Below are positions 1 to 12,541 of a stretch of 64,000 bases of DNA, in pieces. The translations under genes were made by a program, and so were the position numbers. Source of the DNA: Collybiopsis luxurians FD-317 M1 (taxonomy: Eukaryota; Basidiomycota; Agaricomycetes; Agaricales; Omphalotaceae); contig KN834849.1 in assembly GCA_000827265.1 (NCBI GenBank), positions 11,085 to 75,084 of the forward strand, given 5' to 3'. How positions within the stretch are numbered: the stretch's first letter is position 1; the number at the start of each line of letters is the position of its first letter. Below the pieces are notes generated by a model, which was not told where the DNA came from, did no database searches, and saw nothing but the letters and a program-made list of their open reading frames with translations.

Positions 1-960
1 AAGAAAGTGTTCATTGCACATAGAATTTGTAAAGGAATCAGTCAAGTGTCTAACTTCAACCTTTCACAAATTCTTTATGCAAAAAGCCATATCCTCTGAG
101 GACAGAGGGCCAATTATCATTCCCCGCAAGATGTCAGGAGCCATTCCTGTTTCAAGAAATTACCGATAAATAATTAAATAATTATTAGAAATATTTTCAG
201 AGTGCAAAAATCTCTAGAGAGCTCTCTGATAAGATAAGGTAGGAGATTCTGCTTACTCATTGAGCTCAGGTCATATTACAATGAGTCAGAATGACTCTAA
301 ATGAATTAACCTGACTCAAAATGAGTCATGGATACTATAAAAGGCTAATGAAGCTTTTGAAAATTTTAAGCGGAGTCAACTAGAGTCAATTGGAGTTGTT
401 GTGAGTCAAATTGCTTAAATAGGAAGTAATATAATTTTTGTAATATAAATACTTGGGGATTTTGAGCCTTAAAAAAGAGGATCCTTTCCACCCCACTCTT
501 TACCTACTACCAAATATAAAGTTTACCTTACACTTACTTTCTAAGAGCTTTGTGCAAGCTGTATCAGTGAATTCAGTTGTACTAGTTGGTTAGATTTAAG
601 TTCTAAAGTCAAAGTCCAAGCCAAGTTATACCGTTTAAGCTAGCTAGACCCACCAAGAGGCTAGTAGTTTGAGCTACCGTTTTACACTGACAAGTTGTTA
701 TAGTCTAAGCAAGCTAGTCCCAGAGCGGTTAGTTGTTTCAGGCTCACATTTACCAGTTACTGAAAGTTATATATCAAAGAAAGTCCACCAAGTCAAGTTA
801 CCATTACCGAATACCAGTACCGACCAGTTTACAGTTTACCAGTACCGAATTACTCCCACTGATTACTTTAAAGGCCAAACGAACTCACAGTCCTAGTTAG
901 TGCCTTGCATCTTTACGATACCGCATCTAACGCACCTGCCTAACTGAACCCAGGTAGTTA
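1..960. repeat. LTR-like / promoter-like AT-rich stretch, no gene seen
   Basis: No credible coding frame is seen. The stretch has seven GAGTCA/TGACTC half-sites between 283 and 408, a TATAAAAG at 336-343, and a second TATA-like TATAAATA near 445. After these comes an AT-rich, stop-rich leader with short repeated words such as CCAGTACCGA near 820-850. This order (clustered enhancer words, TATA, untranslated leader) is what the U3-R-U5 part of a fungal LTR retrotransposon looks like. I could not find paired TG...CA ends, a primer-binding site or a second LTR copy, so a solo LTR remains an inference. It could equally be an ordinary promoter region of a gene lost or lying outside the window. Confidence 0.25.
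283..408. promoter_or_regulatory. Cluster of seven GAGTCA (bZIP/Gcn4-type) half-sites
   Basis: GAGTCA or its complement TGACTC occurs at 283, 292, 312, 323, 373, 383 and 403. The pair around 312-328 includes complete TGACTCA and TGAGTCA cores, which are the binding sequence of Gcn4/AP-1 class bZIP factors. A TATAAAAG at 336-343 lies inside the cluster. The function is inferred from the motif only, and no confident gene follows within 1.5 kb. Confidence 0.4.
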
Positions 961-2036
961 GTTTTTATTAAACACACCGATACCTGTCAATGGCTTCCTC
1001 TGTCTGTATGGATCTCCCTCCTTCAACTGTGTCGATGTATTGAGGGTCCGATATCTGATTCATGTTTACATACGCTGCCTCTACATCGTCCATCTGAATG
1101 AACCTCTGAGTCCATAACACAATATACAGCAGATAACTTGAATGATTTTCTTGCCTTGGTTGCATTTGGGCACGCATGGCTGGCATTCCTTCATCTTTTT
1201 TTTGGTAAGACTGTTCACCATTGAGCCCTGTAATGGTCCTCATATCTAGTCATTGCTGAGAATTACATGCAAGTAGTGACATCAAACGACACCACAAATG
1301 CCTCCGTTATATTGATTACATCGACTACCATGATATTGGGCCTAACATCGATGACCCTTTTCCTTATCATCGGCTTTGGAAAGGGCCTCTTGACTTTCGG
1401 CATACGACAGGATTTCCTATATTGGGGATACTTCGTGCATCTGTACAGGATTGCATCATTTATGTTCTCGATGTGGTATTTTATTCTGTGGATCATTGAC
1501 TTGTTGGAGGGACGGATTGAAATTTTCAGGAGGAAGAGAGAATAATTTACTATGTTCGTAAATCAAGGTGGTTGTATGCGTGTTTTATTCTTTGCGAGAA
1601 GTGATCCAATGTCAGCTTTACTCCAATTTTGACTACTGGATGATGCTGGTCACTTCGCAGCCACTCTTCGCATGACCTTTTTCCTACAATTTTAATGTAC
1701 TCTCCGTTTCTTTTGTGTATCTTTCCGCTCTCAAGGACTCTGCTTTTTGTGCGTCATTTGAATTAAAATTGAACGAACGCATCCCTGCGCTTATTTCCAG
1801 CCACATTCCCCAACGCTGTACGGCAAGTCTGTGGTCCTGCGGAAGAGAGAAGGAGGGCAACACCAAACCGTGGAGACTTCTTCTCTGTGACTTGTAACTA
1901 GGTGGTGAATACTTCGAATCTCAATACCTACCATGACAGTCCAAGATCCTCTAGATAAACCGACCAATATGTGTCGATTTCCAAGCACCGTCGTGACTTC
2001 GTCGCTGATATTTGAACCCTCTGCTCGCAAACCTAA

Positions 2037-2124
2037 GCCCCATTTGTCTAATGGTTATGACGTCAGACTTCTACCGATCTTTTAACGAATCTGGAGGTTG
2101 CGGGTTCGAGTCCCGCATGGGGTT
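2037..2124 (+). tRNA. tRNA-Arg (anticodon UCU) with 15-nt intron
   Basis: A complete cloverleaf can be drawn. The acceptor stem GCCCCAT (2037-2043) pairs with ATGGGGT (2117-2123), with a G-U pair at the end. The anticodon stem is TCAGA/TCTGG, and the T arm carries a perfect B-box GGTTCGAGTCC (2103-2113). The anticodon TCT is at 2070-2072, preceded by T33 and followed by A37. A 15-nt intron (2074-2088) sits at the canonical position one base 3' of the anticodon. It decodes AGA arginine codons. The first and last base could shift by one. Confidence 0.88.
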
Positions 2125-5100
2125 AATTGTAATCTTGTTTTTGTTCCGCTTGCAAGATATTTTGCAGGAAGTTGGTCAGTAACTGTACCTCAGGAAGTGC
2201 CCCATATGTGGAAGTTCCGTCGGTTGGATGGAACATCGGAAAGGGGTTAAAAGTCATGATCGGTGAACGATTGGTTTGTCTTTCTCCCTCCAGTCTGCAC
2301 GTCTCTACTTATGTGTTTCAAATTTGTTTTCCTTTTCTGCAGAGTTCATCCTTGCCGACGGTTGTGTAAGATACCGATATGATGCTATCATGCCCTTCTG
2401 GGGGATTGTAGTACTCGCCAAACGCTTACGAAATATTATACAGGCATATAATTCGAGGCCGGATACGATGGTATACGAAACCTACGTATCCTGTCAGCGG
2501 ATCCAAAGGACAAAGCAGAAAATTATGCTAATGGCATGGTAGACCATGTTTCTTGGATCCTCGAAAGCAGTGGCCCAGTAGATCCATCATTCCGACCAGC
2601 AAGAAAGAGGCGCTAGTAAAGAGCTGCTAGCTTAATAGATTCCCTAGATTCATATTGAGACCTTGCAGTCTCTGTATCTGTCTCATTAACCTCAGAATTT
2701 GGAGTCTCCGCCGCATTTTGTTGCATCTTTTCCGTGGTCTTCTGTGGACAAAGAACATAATGATCAGTAAACTGATGTAAATGTACTTATCTCTTCCAGT
2801 GACTCGGAGGTCATCTCGGAAATGGCATTTCCGTGGCCCTTTGAATCCGGGGCGTCCAACTGATGAAGACGAGAGGTACATGTATCAGCACCTGAGGATA
2901 GAACGCGTAGAGTAGTTCCATGGAGAGATAGAACAGTTTTGCGCAGTATTACGATTAGCCGATTAGGAGCCCTCGAATGGAATGGAAAAACCTCGGACTT
3001 TAGAGACGGGTGTAGTATTATTAATAGTCTAATCACGAAAACCAGGACTATTTCAGTACGCAATACTACGAGGGTGACGGTCGGTTTCTAGCTTGTTATG
3101 ATCCTTTCAGCAAACAGGGAGCTGCAAGGGCAAAGTCTTCCGTGTCCAGTGTATCTCAAAGCCACCAGATTGAAAGGGACGGAGGACTCACAATGGTCTA
3201 CTCTTTCGGAGCGCCTGAGAGTTTGGCTCTAACACGCAGGCAAGGTAGTGGATTCTAATAAATTTCTAATAAATTTGAAATGCGCAAGCGGGCAGGGCAA
3301 TTTCGTATTCTAGACGGTAATTGCATCCACAATGTAGGATAGTGCCAATATTGCCCATGGGCTGGGGATGCATTTATTGTAGTGTAAAGAGCTGAAGTAC
3401 GATAAAGTTTGGATCAGAATTAAGGAAAGATCCTTTACCATGTTCGCGGGAGTGTAATTCTTGCCTGCAAGTTTTGCGAGTCCCCCATAAAAATACGATG
3501 AATTCATACTAGTACTGTGGGTTATTTCCCTTCAAGTTGCTTATTGAGACAGGCATGCGAGAAACTATGTGGCTTGTGTGACTGAGTCAGGCGTCGATCG
3601 GGCTCGTTTAAACTTCATGAAGAGATGGCTTTTCGGGAAGTCCTTGGGCGAATTCGGGGCTCTAAGGGGCTGGGCTCATTGAGCCAACAACCAGAAAAAC
3701 TTTACAGGAAATCATCGTGATATGAAACTTGGGATGGGAACAAAAATAAGCTCCAAGTGGTCAAGATCAAGCTCTCAAGTCTCACTTACAGGGTATCCCA
3801 ACCAAGTGGTAAGCTGTGATAACCCCAAGGGGGAGTAATTATACTTTGAATCGTACGCGGTCATCGGATACCAAAGGCGCACTGTATACCCTGATACACG
3901 GTCCGTGTATGTAGTTAGCCGTAGGTAGAACCGAAAGCTAAGAATTCCTGTAAGCACATGAAGGGTCCCAAGCTCGAGGCACAGCTTGCCGGCCTCCCCA
4001 GCTTCTTCAGGTCTTTGGGATTCTTGAGCCCCCCTTGATGTCTCTGCTCTCTACGTTTACGAAAGACCCCTGAGCAGTTACGGCACTCACACAGCTGATG
4101 CGGATTCCTAGATTGCCCAGTACCGAAAGCTAATGTAGGCGGGAGTTGGACACAGGTGCGGCTATTGCAGGATAATTCACGTCGGATGAACTGCAAAGCG
4201 GCACGAGGTATCTGAAGGATGAGTGAAGTTTACCGGATGGAAACAGGTGCGACAGCGCATTCAAACATTGAGCGTATCTGAGCGGAGGCATGAGATAGTT
4301 GCTGCTACGAGCACATGGTGAGCGCGTTGAAGAGAGTACCGAACGTCGAGGAAGAGTAAAGTTTTGGTTAAAAAGAGATGAGCAAAAGGTACAGTAGTAT
4401 GGTGGTATGCCCGGATCGATTCGGACTCTGGGTTGGACCAGCGAGAATGACACCCTTATGAGACATATAAGTGAAGTTCAAGTGAGGCTCTGAGTAGTTT
4501 CGGGAGATGAACCGAGAGTCAAAAGAAAGGTTTATGGTGCTTCCGAGCTTGCTGAATACAAGATACGCGGTTGGGAACTTTAAATAAACTCTTGCTCACC
4601 GACGAAATCTCCCTTAAGAACACTTTTTGTGGTCAACTGCTCGGTCTCATAATATTCGGCCAAGTCGCGTATCCGGGTCTTGTGTAGTTTGTCGCAGAAG
4701 AAGAAAGAGTCGACGACCGTACGTAACTTGGCGACCAGGTGATCGATGAGCAAGACTCTGTCTTTCGCGCCGTCACCGGCGTCACCACCAAAAACACCCG
4801 CTATTTGCTCAAAGTGCTATACGCGGATATTAATCTTCATTCAGCTCATCAAGTTATTCTTGTTTGGAACGCTTTGCAAAGCTCCAGATACAAGGCAAAG
4901 GAAACAAGGTTAATCATGGTCCGACTGTTATACGGAGTTCGCTCTCACATTCCCGTTACTCACGAAGAATCTCAATTTGACCTTGGTACTGCTGTGACAC
5001 TGACCGAACAGTCGGTGATACGGAGATTACCTCGAAATGAACGCGTTAGGAAAGGATCCGAGCTGAACGACACGGTGATTCAATTGCGAATGGCCATTTG

Positions 5101-5873
5101 AGGGGAAGATCACGACCGCCATAGTCACGAAAGAAGACGCGGCAGGCACGTATACTCAAACGTCGCGTTGATTCTGGCTGTATATTACACAGTGGCCAGT
5201 TTTTCGGTATCGGATCGTCCCTTGCTTGGCCAGCCACTTTCAACTCCGCTGCAATGCATCACAGCTATACGTTGTTTCGATCCTGTGTTGTCGGAATCTG
5301 ATTTAAACGAGTTAGAGTCTGAATATCACTCTCCGCAAGCAAGTTTCCGTGTCAACGATTCAAAGGTTATATGTTTCATTTTACCCGCGGACGCATATCG
5401 GAGGAGCGATGGGACACTTTTGTAAGGAGGAGCATCGACCGAAAAGGTATGTTTTTTGGGACATGCGATTGTTAACCCAAATGAAGCTAGGTTGATGTTC
5501 CGAAAAACAGTCATTGTCGCCGGTCGGAAGTGCTGTGGCGTTATCGTTCTCGAAAATGGACGTTTTGAATGTACCGATAATTTAGTTACAATTACAGTTA
5601 CAGTTACCGAATGGAGGATGCCAGTGGCAAGATGAGCCATAACTTTGAGTGTTCCTTGCGCGGGAGAATTCAAAGTTAAAATTTAAAGGCAAAGTAGTCG
5701 ATGGAGATGATACAAAACTAGATGTCACGACGGGATCGGCTTAAAATTTCTAAATTTGGAATTAGATGCGGCTTTGGGATAATTGAAACCCAGCTGTTTC
5801 TTGCTTTCTTACTCCCATCTGCCTTCACAAACAGCGTCGTTGAACGGCCTGTACGCCCACAAATCCTACCAAT
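2125..5873. other. 3.7-kb gene-poor stretch
   Basis: Only short, unconvincing open frames are present on both strands. A basic, Lys/Arg-ended frame finishing near 2616 on the plus strand, and a Glu/Thr-rich frame on the minus strand at about 2640-2850 with splice-like borders, could be remnants of old genes. A 120-codon frame at 4739-5101 and smaller ones to 5425 have no recognisable domain. I see no transposase, reverse transcriptase or terminal repeat. Confidence 0.4.
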
Positions 5874-8800
5874 ATGGGTTTGGAAACTCTCTGTGGTACG
5901 TCTCATACACCTTGCTATCATCCATAACTAACTCGTTTTTTCAGATGAAATTCTCCAATTAATTTTCTCCTCATTGCACGACCCAACACCCTTTACTCTT
6001 CTCTCTAAACGCCTTTACGACTTTTCTCAAGACCCTTACGCGCGAGCACAGTACTTCTTGAATCGATATGGACGCGCCCAGGCTATCTATGAGGCTCTCG
6101 GGAAAGGAAAGGTCGTCAATGAAAAGGTCCTCGATGTATGTTTTCTCGCCCTTGACATGTTAGGCGCGTATCAATTCAGATTTTTTATGTAGATCCTCAT
6201 TAGTAGTGGCGCCCACATTTCTCGTTACCTCATCCAAATCGCCATGCACCACTATTTCCACACTCAAGCCCATCCTTTTGTCAAGACTAGATGGGTCCGG
6301 AACGTCAAGTTTGAGGTTTTCGTCCATTTCTTGCAACGGGGCGCGGAGATCTATGGCGACATCCCGAGGGAAAAGGTACCGATTTGCATCGGTCTTTTTT
6401 TGAATTCGACTGACTATTTGCAGGGCAAGGACGACGGATCCTTGTTCAATTCATTCGTGCGAGAACGCTCATTTCCTGCTTCCATGAGGACGACCAGTTG
6501 GGAAACGATCAAGGATATACTAGAGAAATACAACGTGTGTAGCTCCTCTTTCCTTCATTCATTTCATCGCTTAACTCTGCCTTGACATGCAGTTTTTCCC
6601 ATTTAGCTTAAAGGTATGTACCCCATATCGCGCCTATGCATAAATGACCGACCATAGTATGCTCTAGGATCCTGTCCTTGCTCAATTTCCCCTCGTTCTT
6701 GCAATCGAGCCTCGTTTGCTGCCATTTGCAGTTGCAAATGGATTCTACATGGATGAGAAGGTCCATGACATATCTAAATGACATCGTTCTCATATGCTGA
6801 CTCTTTGCTTAGTACCGCGACTTTGTCTTTCGCAAGATGTTTGAAAACTCGTCAACGTCCGACCGCACCGCAGATGTCATTGTCCAGAACGTGCGAGAGC
6901 TTTGCAGGCTCGACCCTCAGTATGTGTCTTCGTCTCTTTTGAGTATCGTACTGATTGTGTTACTCATCTTTTCCCATTCATCCCATTGTATGCTTCCCCC
7001 GAAATCATCGTTAAACCCACAGGATGTTTCTAAGTCGCACTGTCGCCGCCGAAATCTGTATGGAGTCTCAAAATAACGAATCCGGTTATAGCGCCCTTAA
7101 AACCTTGGCCAAGTCTGGGGACCTTCTGTTTGATTTGGGGTGAGTACCTTGGCACCTTCTTTGTCCCGGCTTGTTTTTTTTCGGGGGTACACAGTATCCT
7201 CTTTGTTCATTCTATAGTCATGTCCTCTTTATCCTCTAGAGGATCGCTATTCTCGTTATATGCACTCTAACTATATTCTCTTCGGGATCGGGCCGATTTT
7301 CCGAGCCTGGCGGTGCACTGCTTGTTCCCCTGCTTTACACTTGATCTGCTTGCTTCTTTCTGCCTTACTTACCTTCCTGACTTCGTTTCTTCGTAGAACC
7401 CTCGTCCAAGATCTAATCAAGGTTTGTGTTGATTCGCAATCTTCTTTTCGATTCACCCCGAATCTAAATCTATTTAGCTCTTTATGAAAAGCCGCTCGCT
7501 TACCCAAACTAACACCCAAGCAAATCTTCGACGTCTGTTCGCAGATTTCCCTCGCTGTGGTTCCGACCCGAATGTACGATTGGTTATGATTTTGACGGCA
7601 TTTTTGCCTGCTGCTGCTGGTGGGACGGCTGGATCTGGTAATGGTTCGGTGAGTGGCTCTAGTGGTTCGCATTCGCACCTTTATTCAGTTTTTCTTTGTT
7701 TCAAGTCAACTGCGAACCTGCCGTCCCTGAAGGAAAGGCTTGAAGCGCTCAAGCTTGAGCCTTCGTTCTCATTAGACGATATGATGAATTTGTTCATTCA
7801 TCCCCTTATGGAGAAGTATCAGGTTGTGTTTGAATATATGAAGAAAGAGTTGATGATCGAAAGGGGTGGGGATAAGGGCGAGGCGACGGGCACTAGGCGG
7901 AAAGGCATGAATAAGGCAGAGATCAAGTCGGTAGTGGAGAAGATTGCTATGAGATTGTTGGAGATTGATTGCAAGGTTTGTTCTTTCGATTCACGTCTAC
8001 CCCATTTGTATCTCATCACATACACGTGTTCATAGGGCAAACTTCTCAGGCTCCTCCATGAGAATCAAGACCTGCACGAAAGCGTCCGTGAAGTGATTGT
8101 TCGTACTGTCCTTGATAAATATGGAGAAGAAGTCAAGTTTGAGAATGTCCCCGATCTATCCTCTTCATCATTGTCGTCCCTTCATACCCAAGGCGGATCT
8201 GGCAATGAAACGGGGCCTTCTACTACCTTCCAAGCCAGCTTGTGCAAAGATCGAACCCTCTATGTTAAACCGACCGACGAGGCATACTTTTGGACTAGGG
8301 ACACTGTGAATCCGATTTCCCAGGAGTCGACAACTCAGGCTTCCAATTCGGTGGGAGGTGATGCAGAGGAGCAGACGGCGATGGAACCAGAAAATGACGT
8401 ATCGGAAGGGAGGGAACCTGAAGTCGAACCCGACTTGGTGCGTTTTAATAGCATTTCGAGTTAATTATAGTTAACTGATCTAAGTCTATACAGGGCGTCA
8501 TTGGACAGAATTCATTAACGACTATGATTCATCAAGAAGAGCTATTTCCAGTCAGATCTCGCCGCAGAACGTACAATCCAATGTTTCTGAATCACGATCA
8601 TTTGAGTTATTTCCCTACTGGTCGGTATTCAATTATAGGCTCGCGTTGCTGCTTTATTACACGACAACTGACGCGTGGATTGATCTCTTTCAGATTGTCT
8701 TTCAGTTGCGCAATGGATCAAGAGCGAGTTTGGGTCCATGAGCAGTGTGACCGCGGTTTACCTGAAGCATGCTATTTTGAATGATTCCACCTCTGTGAGT

Positions 8801-9836
8801 GATAGTCTCTCTTGTACTCAACCTTTTCGCATGTAGCTAATGAGCGTGCTTCCCCCGTAGGTTCTCCGATCCTATCTGCAATCGCCGTATACAAGCGGTT
8901 CCCCTGTTCCCATTACCTTGAATCATTTCGAACTTCTCGCTCGTGTAGGAAAAGGCGCGGTACGTACGATTCATTACTTCAGACAAGTCCGCGGATTTAT
9001 CGGGTCTTCTCGCTGCACACAGAGTAGCGCACTCTTTGAAGCTATACAAAAAGGCGCTGTATTTTACCGCAGAGAGGAAGACTATATCGATCCTGAACAG
9101 GATAGAATGGCCATGCGAAGCAGCAAGTGGAAATCTGACAAATCGAGAGCAGACAGTGGCAGTTTTTCGAATCCTCAAGTCGAAGTGGTTATCCAGCGTT
9201 CGTTAGCTACGGACTTCGGCGTTGCATCTTCCGGCTCTTCATCTTCCTCGGGAATTGGAAGAAAACGCCCTCGTCGAAGTGCAGCAGCCGCAGTCGCCAA
9301 CCGCTCATACGTTGTTCCTGATTCGGACGACGAAGATACAGAGGCTCAGGATGCAATGGTTATTGACCAGCCAGAAGAGAAGGTTATTCCCAAGAAGATT
9401 GATCATCTTCATTTATGGGTTCAGCATTTGGGAGATTTGCAGAAGAGCGAACAGGCCAAGGTGGGTTTCTTTCTGTATCCTTAGCGTGTTGTACTGGCTA
9501 AAGTGAAGCTTACCGTAGTTCCGAGAAAGGAAAAGGCGAGCAGCAGCTGAAGCCTCAAGTGTCATCGTAGAGAAGGTGCGAGCATGTCTGATTAGAGTCC
9601 GATCTCCAGTGTCTAAAAAGATCTTTTTCTCCCCTCAGACTGAATTTCTGAAGTCGTTATCCTCTGGCCTTCGTCTGCTGCGAAAGCACGTAGAGGAGAA
9701 ACGCCAGACTTGCGAAGCGCTAATTGGGCCTGCAAGTGATGATGATGACGAGGAATATGTGTACCATCCCCCCCGAGCCAAGAAGAGAAAAGTTCAGCCT
9801 CGAAAGGGTAGTCCACTGACTACCCTACAGGACTAA
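5874..9836 (+). CDS. Conserved basidiomycete protein with F-box-like N-terminus, nuclear-type C-terminus
   Basis: This is a large gene of roughly 16 exons. I chose ATG 5874 because splicing at the GTACGT donor just after codon 7 gives a start with LCDEILQLIF, an F-box-like helix. It is followed by a conserved block with FTLLSKRLYDFSQDPYARAQ and FLNRYGRAQAIYEALG. A 21-nt exon (6593-6613) joins the FFPFSLK segment. The middle is helical and leucine-rich. From about 8200 on, the product is low-complexity and acidic/serine-rich. The C-terminus has basic clusters (GRKRPRR, AKKRKVQPRK) alternating with Asp/Glu runs, as in nuclear proteins. I recognise the N-terminal block as typical of uncharacterised Agaricomycete proteins, but I do not know a function. 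A role as a substrate adaptor or chromatin-associated factor would be only a guess. Exon borders inside 8960-9030 are ambiguous because several AG acceptors lie close together. Confidence 0.75.
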
Positions 9837-11065
9837 GCCTCGACGTTTGCATGTTGATCATTCCCTCCCTCCCTCCGATACGGAACGCATCCCCATATCG
9901 CATTACTGCATAAGTCTTATCATTATTCTGTACTTTTTAGGCATTAAGCTTAAGCCCAGGCTCTCACACCTTTCTTTCGTCTTTTTTCGATTACTGGTAC
10001 TTATGTGACTTTCCACAGTGATTATGAATATCATCGAGTAGCATTCAGCATTCGCACTCTCATGACTTTTCGCTTTTTTACTTCGTTTTCCGTGTACAAC
10101 ATATAATACCTCCTTACTTACTGGACACTTAATAATTCGTCGTTGTAAAAATTCTCCACTATCATAATCGAATAATAATGGACTTCGATGTTGCAAGGCA
10201 GCTCGATACAGCCTGATACAGCTCGATAACAATAGCTTTGACCGAGTGGCAGTGCGTGAGAATTCCCGTTGCGAGGCCACCTTTTTTTTGTGACTCTTCG
10301 TTTCATTTCCTGCTTTTTTCTTCATGCATGATCGTGTAACTTGTTTGAGAAGGACTGTCGACAATAAAGTGTTGCAATAGTCGTCCTCAGTCTATTGGAG
10401 ATTCCGAATGGTCGTCGTGCTGCGGCGGTTCACTCTAGAAGTTACTCCAGCTTTATTTCCAACAACCCTGTCCTTAGTGAATGTGTCAATCCAGAACTTG
10501 GTGTGTACATGCTTCTTCCATGTCGTCAGTTGGAGTCGCCGCAGCTTTTGGCTCTACATCACGCGAGAAAAAGCAAAGGAGGAGTACTGTGCCGGTACAC
10601 GCTTGGACGCTTCCCTGAATAGCGTTTACAGAATCCGCAGTCTGTGTGGTGTCATGAGTGTCTATTCGTGGAACAAAGAGTGGTTTAACCTTGCGCGAAA
10701 ATATTTCGTATGTGTGTAATTCTGTGAATTCACAGAGTGCTTTCACTTTTTCCCGACTCCACTCTCCGCATTCGAACGGACATCGCTGCTGCGCTACCGC
10801 CAAATTGGCGGCCCAATGTTTCCTGAGGGTATTTCCAGCAGCAGCGACCGGGCGCATCCGCATCCTTGTAGTTCCGCCTCTTACGTTGTCTAGGCGGCGT
10901 AGCACGAAGCTCCACAGAACTACTGGCGCGTTTATCCATCCGACTGCACAGCAGCGTTAAGGGTATCTTGTCGAGGTATAAAAGGGCTTTGCAGAGCTCT
11001 GAAATCCTCAGCAAATTCTTCAATCCTCGAGTTCTCAGCTTACAACAAAGACACATTCTCTTAAC
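9837..11065. other. Intergenic region; 3' end of upstream gene and promoter of the proline-rich gene
   Basis: About 1.2 kb without a supportable gene. The left half is AT-rich with pyrimidine tracts, as expected downstream of the preceding gene. The right end contains a clear TATA box. Open frames in between are short and have no recognisable features. Confidence 0.5.
10979..10986 (+). promoter_or_regulatory. TATA box of the proline-rich secreted protein gene
   Basis: TATAAAAG lies 80 bp upstream of the start codon at 11066, with a pyrimidine/CA-rich leader between them. TATA boxes are often linked to highly or inducibly expressed genes, which suits an abundant secreted protein. Confidence 0.6.
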
Positions 11066-12541
11066 ATGAAGTTCATCTCTACTACTTTCATCGCCCTCGC
11101 CCTCGCTGTTGTGGCCGTTAACGCGGTATGTTCTTCTCTCAACTTTCGAATGTGTTGACGAAACTGACAAATGAAAAATGTAGGCACCTGTAGACGGGAA
11201 CCATCCTCCTGTGGATTCTACCACTAGTCTTTTTGGAGCTTCTCCCGCCAACAGCCCGGCCCCTCTTCCTCATCATGCTCGGGACGAGAAACCAGCTCCT
11301 CCGCCTGCTGGAAGCCCGGTCCCTCCTCCCCTTCAGCGCCGTGAGGAGAAGCCTGCTCCCCCACCTACTGGAAGCCCGGTTCCTCCCCCTCCTCACCGCC
11401 GCGATGAGAAGCCGCCTGCTCCTCCTGCTGGAAGCCCGGTCCCTCCTCCCCCTCAGCGCCGTGAGGAGAAGCCTGCTCCCCCACCTACTGGAAGTCCNNN
11501 NNNNNNNNNNNNNNNNNNNNNNNNNNNNNNNNNNNNNNNNNNNNNNNNNNNNNNNNNNNNNNNNNNNNNNNNNNNNNNNNNNNNNNNNNNNNNNNNNNNN
11601 NNNNNNNNNNNNNNNNNNNNNNNNNNNNNNNNNNNNNNNNNNNNNNNNNNNNNNNNNNNNNNNNNNNNNNNNNNNNNNNNNNNNNNNNNNNNNNNNNNNN
11701 NNNNNNNNNNNNNNNNNNNNNNNNNNNNNNNNNNNNNNNNNNNNNNNNNNNNNNNNNNNNNNNNNNNNNNNNNNNNNNNNNNNNNNNNNNNNNNNNNNNN
11801 NNNNNNNNNNNNNNNNNNNNNNNNNNNNNNNNNNNNNNNNNNNNNNNNNNNNNNNNNNNNNNNNNNNNNNNNNNNNNNNNNNNNNNNNNNNNNNNNNNNN
11901 NNNNNNNNNNNNNNNNNNNNCCTCCTCACCGCCGCGATGAGAAGCCGCCTGCTCCTCCTGCTGGAAGCCCGGTCCCTCCTCCTCACCGCCGGGGTGACGA
12001 GCCTCCTGCTCCTCCCGCTGGAAGCCCGGTCCTTCCTCCTCCTCACCGCCGGGGTGACAAGCCTCCTGCTCCTCCCGCCGGCAGCCCAATCCCTCCTCCT
12101 CCCCAGCGCCGCGATGAGAAGCCTGCTCCCCCTCCTACTGGAAGCCCGGTCCCTCCTCCTCCTCAGCCTCGCGATAAGAAGCCTGTTCCCCCTCCTACTG
12201 GAAGCCCGGTTCCTCCTCCTCCTCAGCCTCGCGACGAGAAGCCTGTTCCTCCTCCTGCTGGAAGCCCGGTCCCTCCTCCTCAGCCTCGCGATGAGAAGCC
12301 CGCTCCCCCTCCCGCCGGCAGCCCGGTTCCTCCTCCTCAGCCTCGCGATGAGAAGCCTGCTCCACCTCCTGCTGGAAGCCCGGTCCCTCCTTCTCCTCAA
12401 CCTCGGGACGAGAAGCCTACTCCCCCTCCCGCCGGCAGCCCGGTTCCTCCTCCTCCTCAGCGTCGCGACGAGAAGCTGCCTGCTCCTCCTGCTGGAAGCC
12501 CGGTTCCACCTGCTAGCAGCCCAGTTCCCCCTCAGTTCTAA
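11066..12541 (+). CDS. Secreted proline-rich tandem-repeat protein (interrupted by assembly gap)
   Basis: Exon 1 (11066-11125) encodes a typical signal peptide beginning MKFISTTFIALALA and ending near VNA. A short intron follows, and exon 2 starts at 11184. The mature protein is almost wholly a repeat of about 19-20 residues with the core RRDEKPAPPPAGSPVPPPPQ. Variants replace RR by PR and Ala by Val or Thr. Roughly four units are visible before the gap and about ten after it, ending at TAA 12541. The repeat alternates one charged patch (R-D/E-K) with a polyproline stretch. This resembles extracellular or cell-wall proline-rich proteins, but I know of no defined function. The frame before the gap and the correct frame after it do not match across the 423 N, so the gap length is not exact. 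Strong triplet-repeat character explains the long open frames in other registers here. Confidence 0.85.
11498..11920. other. Assembly gap (423 N) inside a tandem repeat
   Basis: A run of N replaces part of the proline-rich repeat array. The codon register is position-mod-3 = 0 before the gap and 2 after it, so the true missing length is not 423 nt; it differs by an amount that restores the frame. Collapse or expansion of repeat units is likely here. Confidence 0.95.

Noticed and set aside
968..1545. Minus-strand frame at 968-1243 and plus-strand hydrophobic frame at 1267-1545 (two membrane-like segments)
   Set aside because: Each is short, with no recognisable family and no convincing joining exons; the hydrophobic frame may be a chance reading of a T-rich strand.
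2627..3063. Minus-strand Glu/Thr-rich fragment with splice-like borders
   Set aside because: The best donor and acceptor do not keep the frame, and no family is recognised.
3915..4453. Overlapping minus-strand frames of about 100 codons
   Set aside because: Composition looks random, no start context or splice support, and no domain.
4739..5101. 120-codon plus-strand frame
   Set aside because: No recognisable motif; possibly a degraded element but no evidence for which kind.
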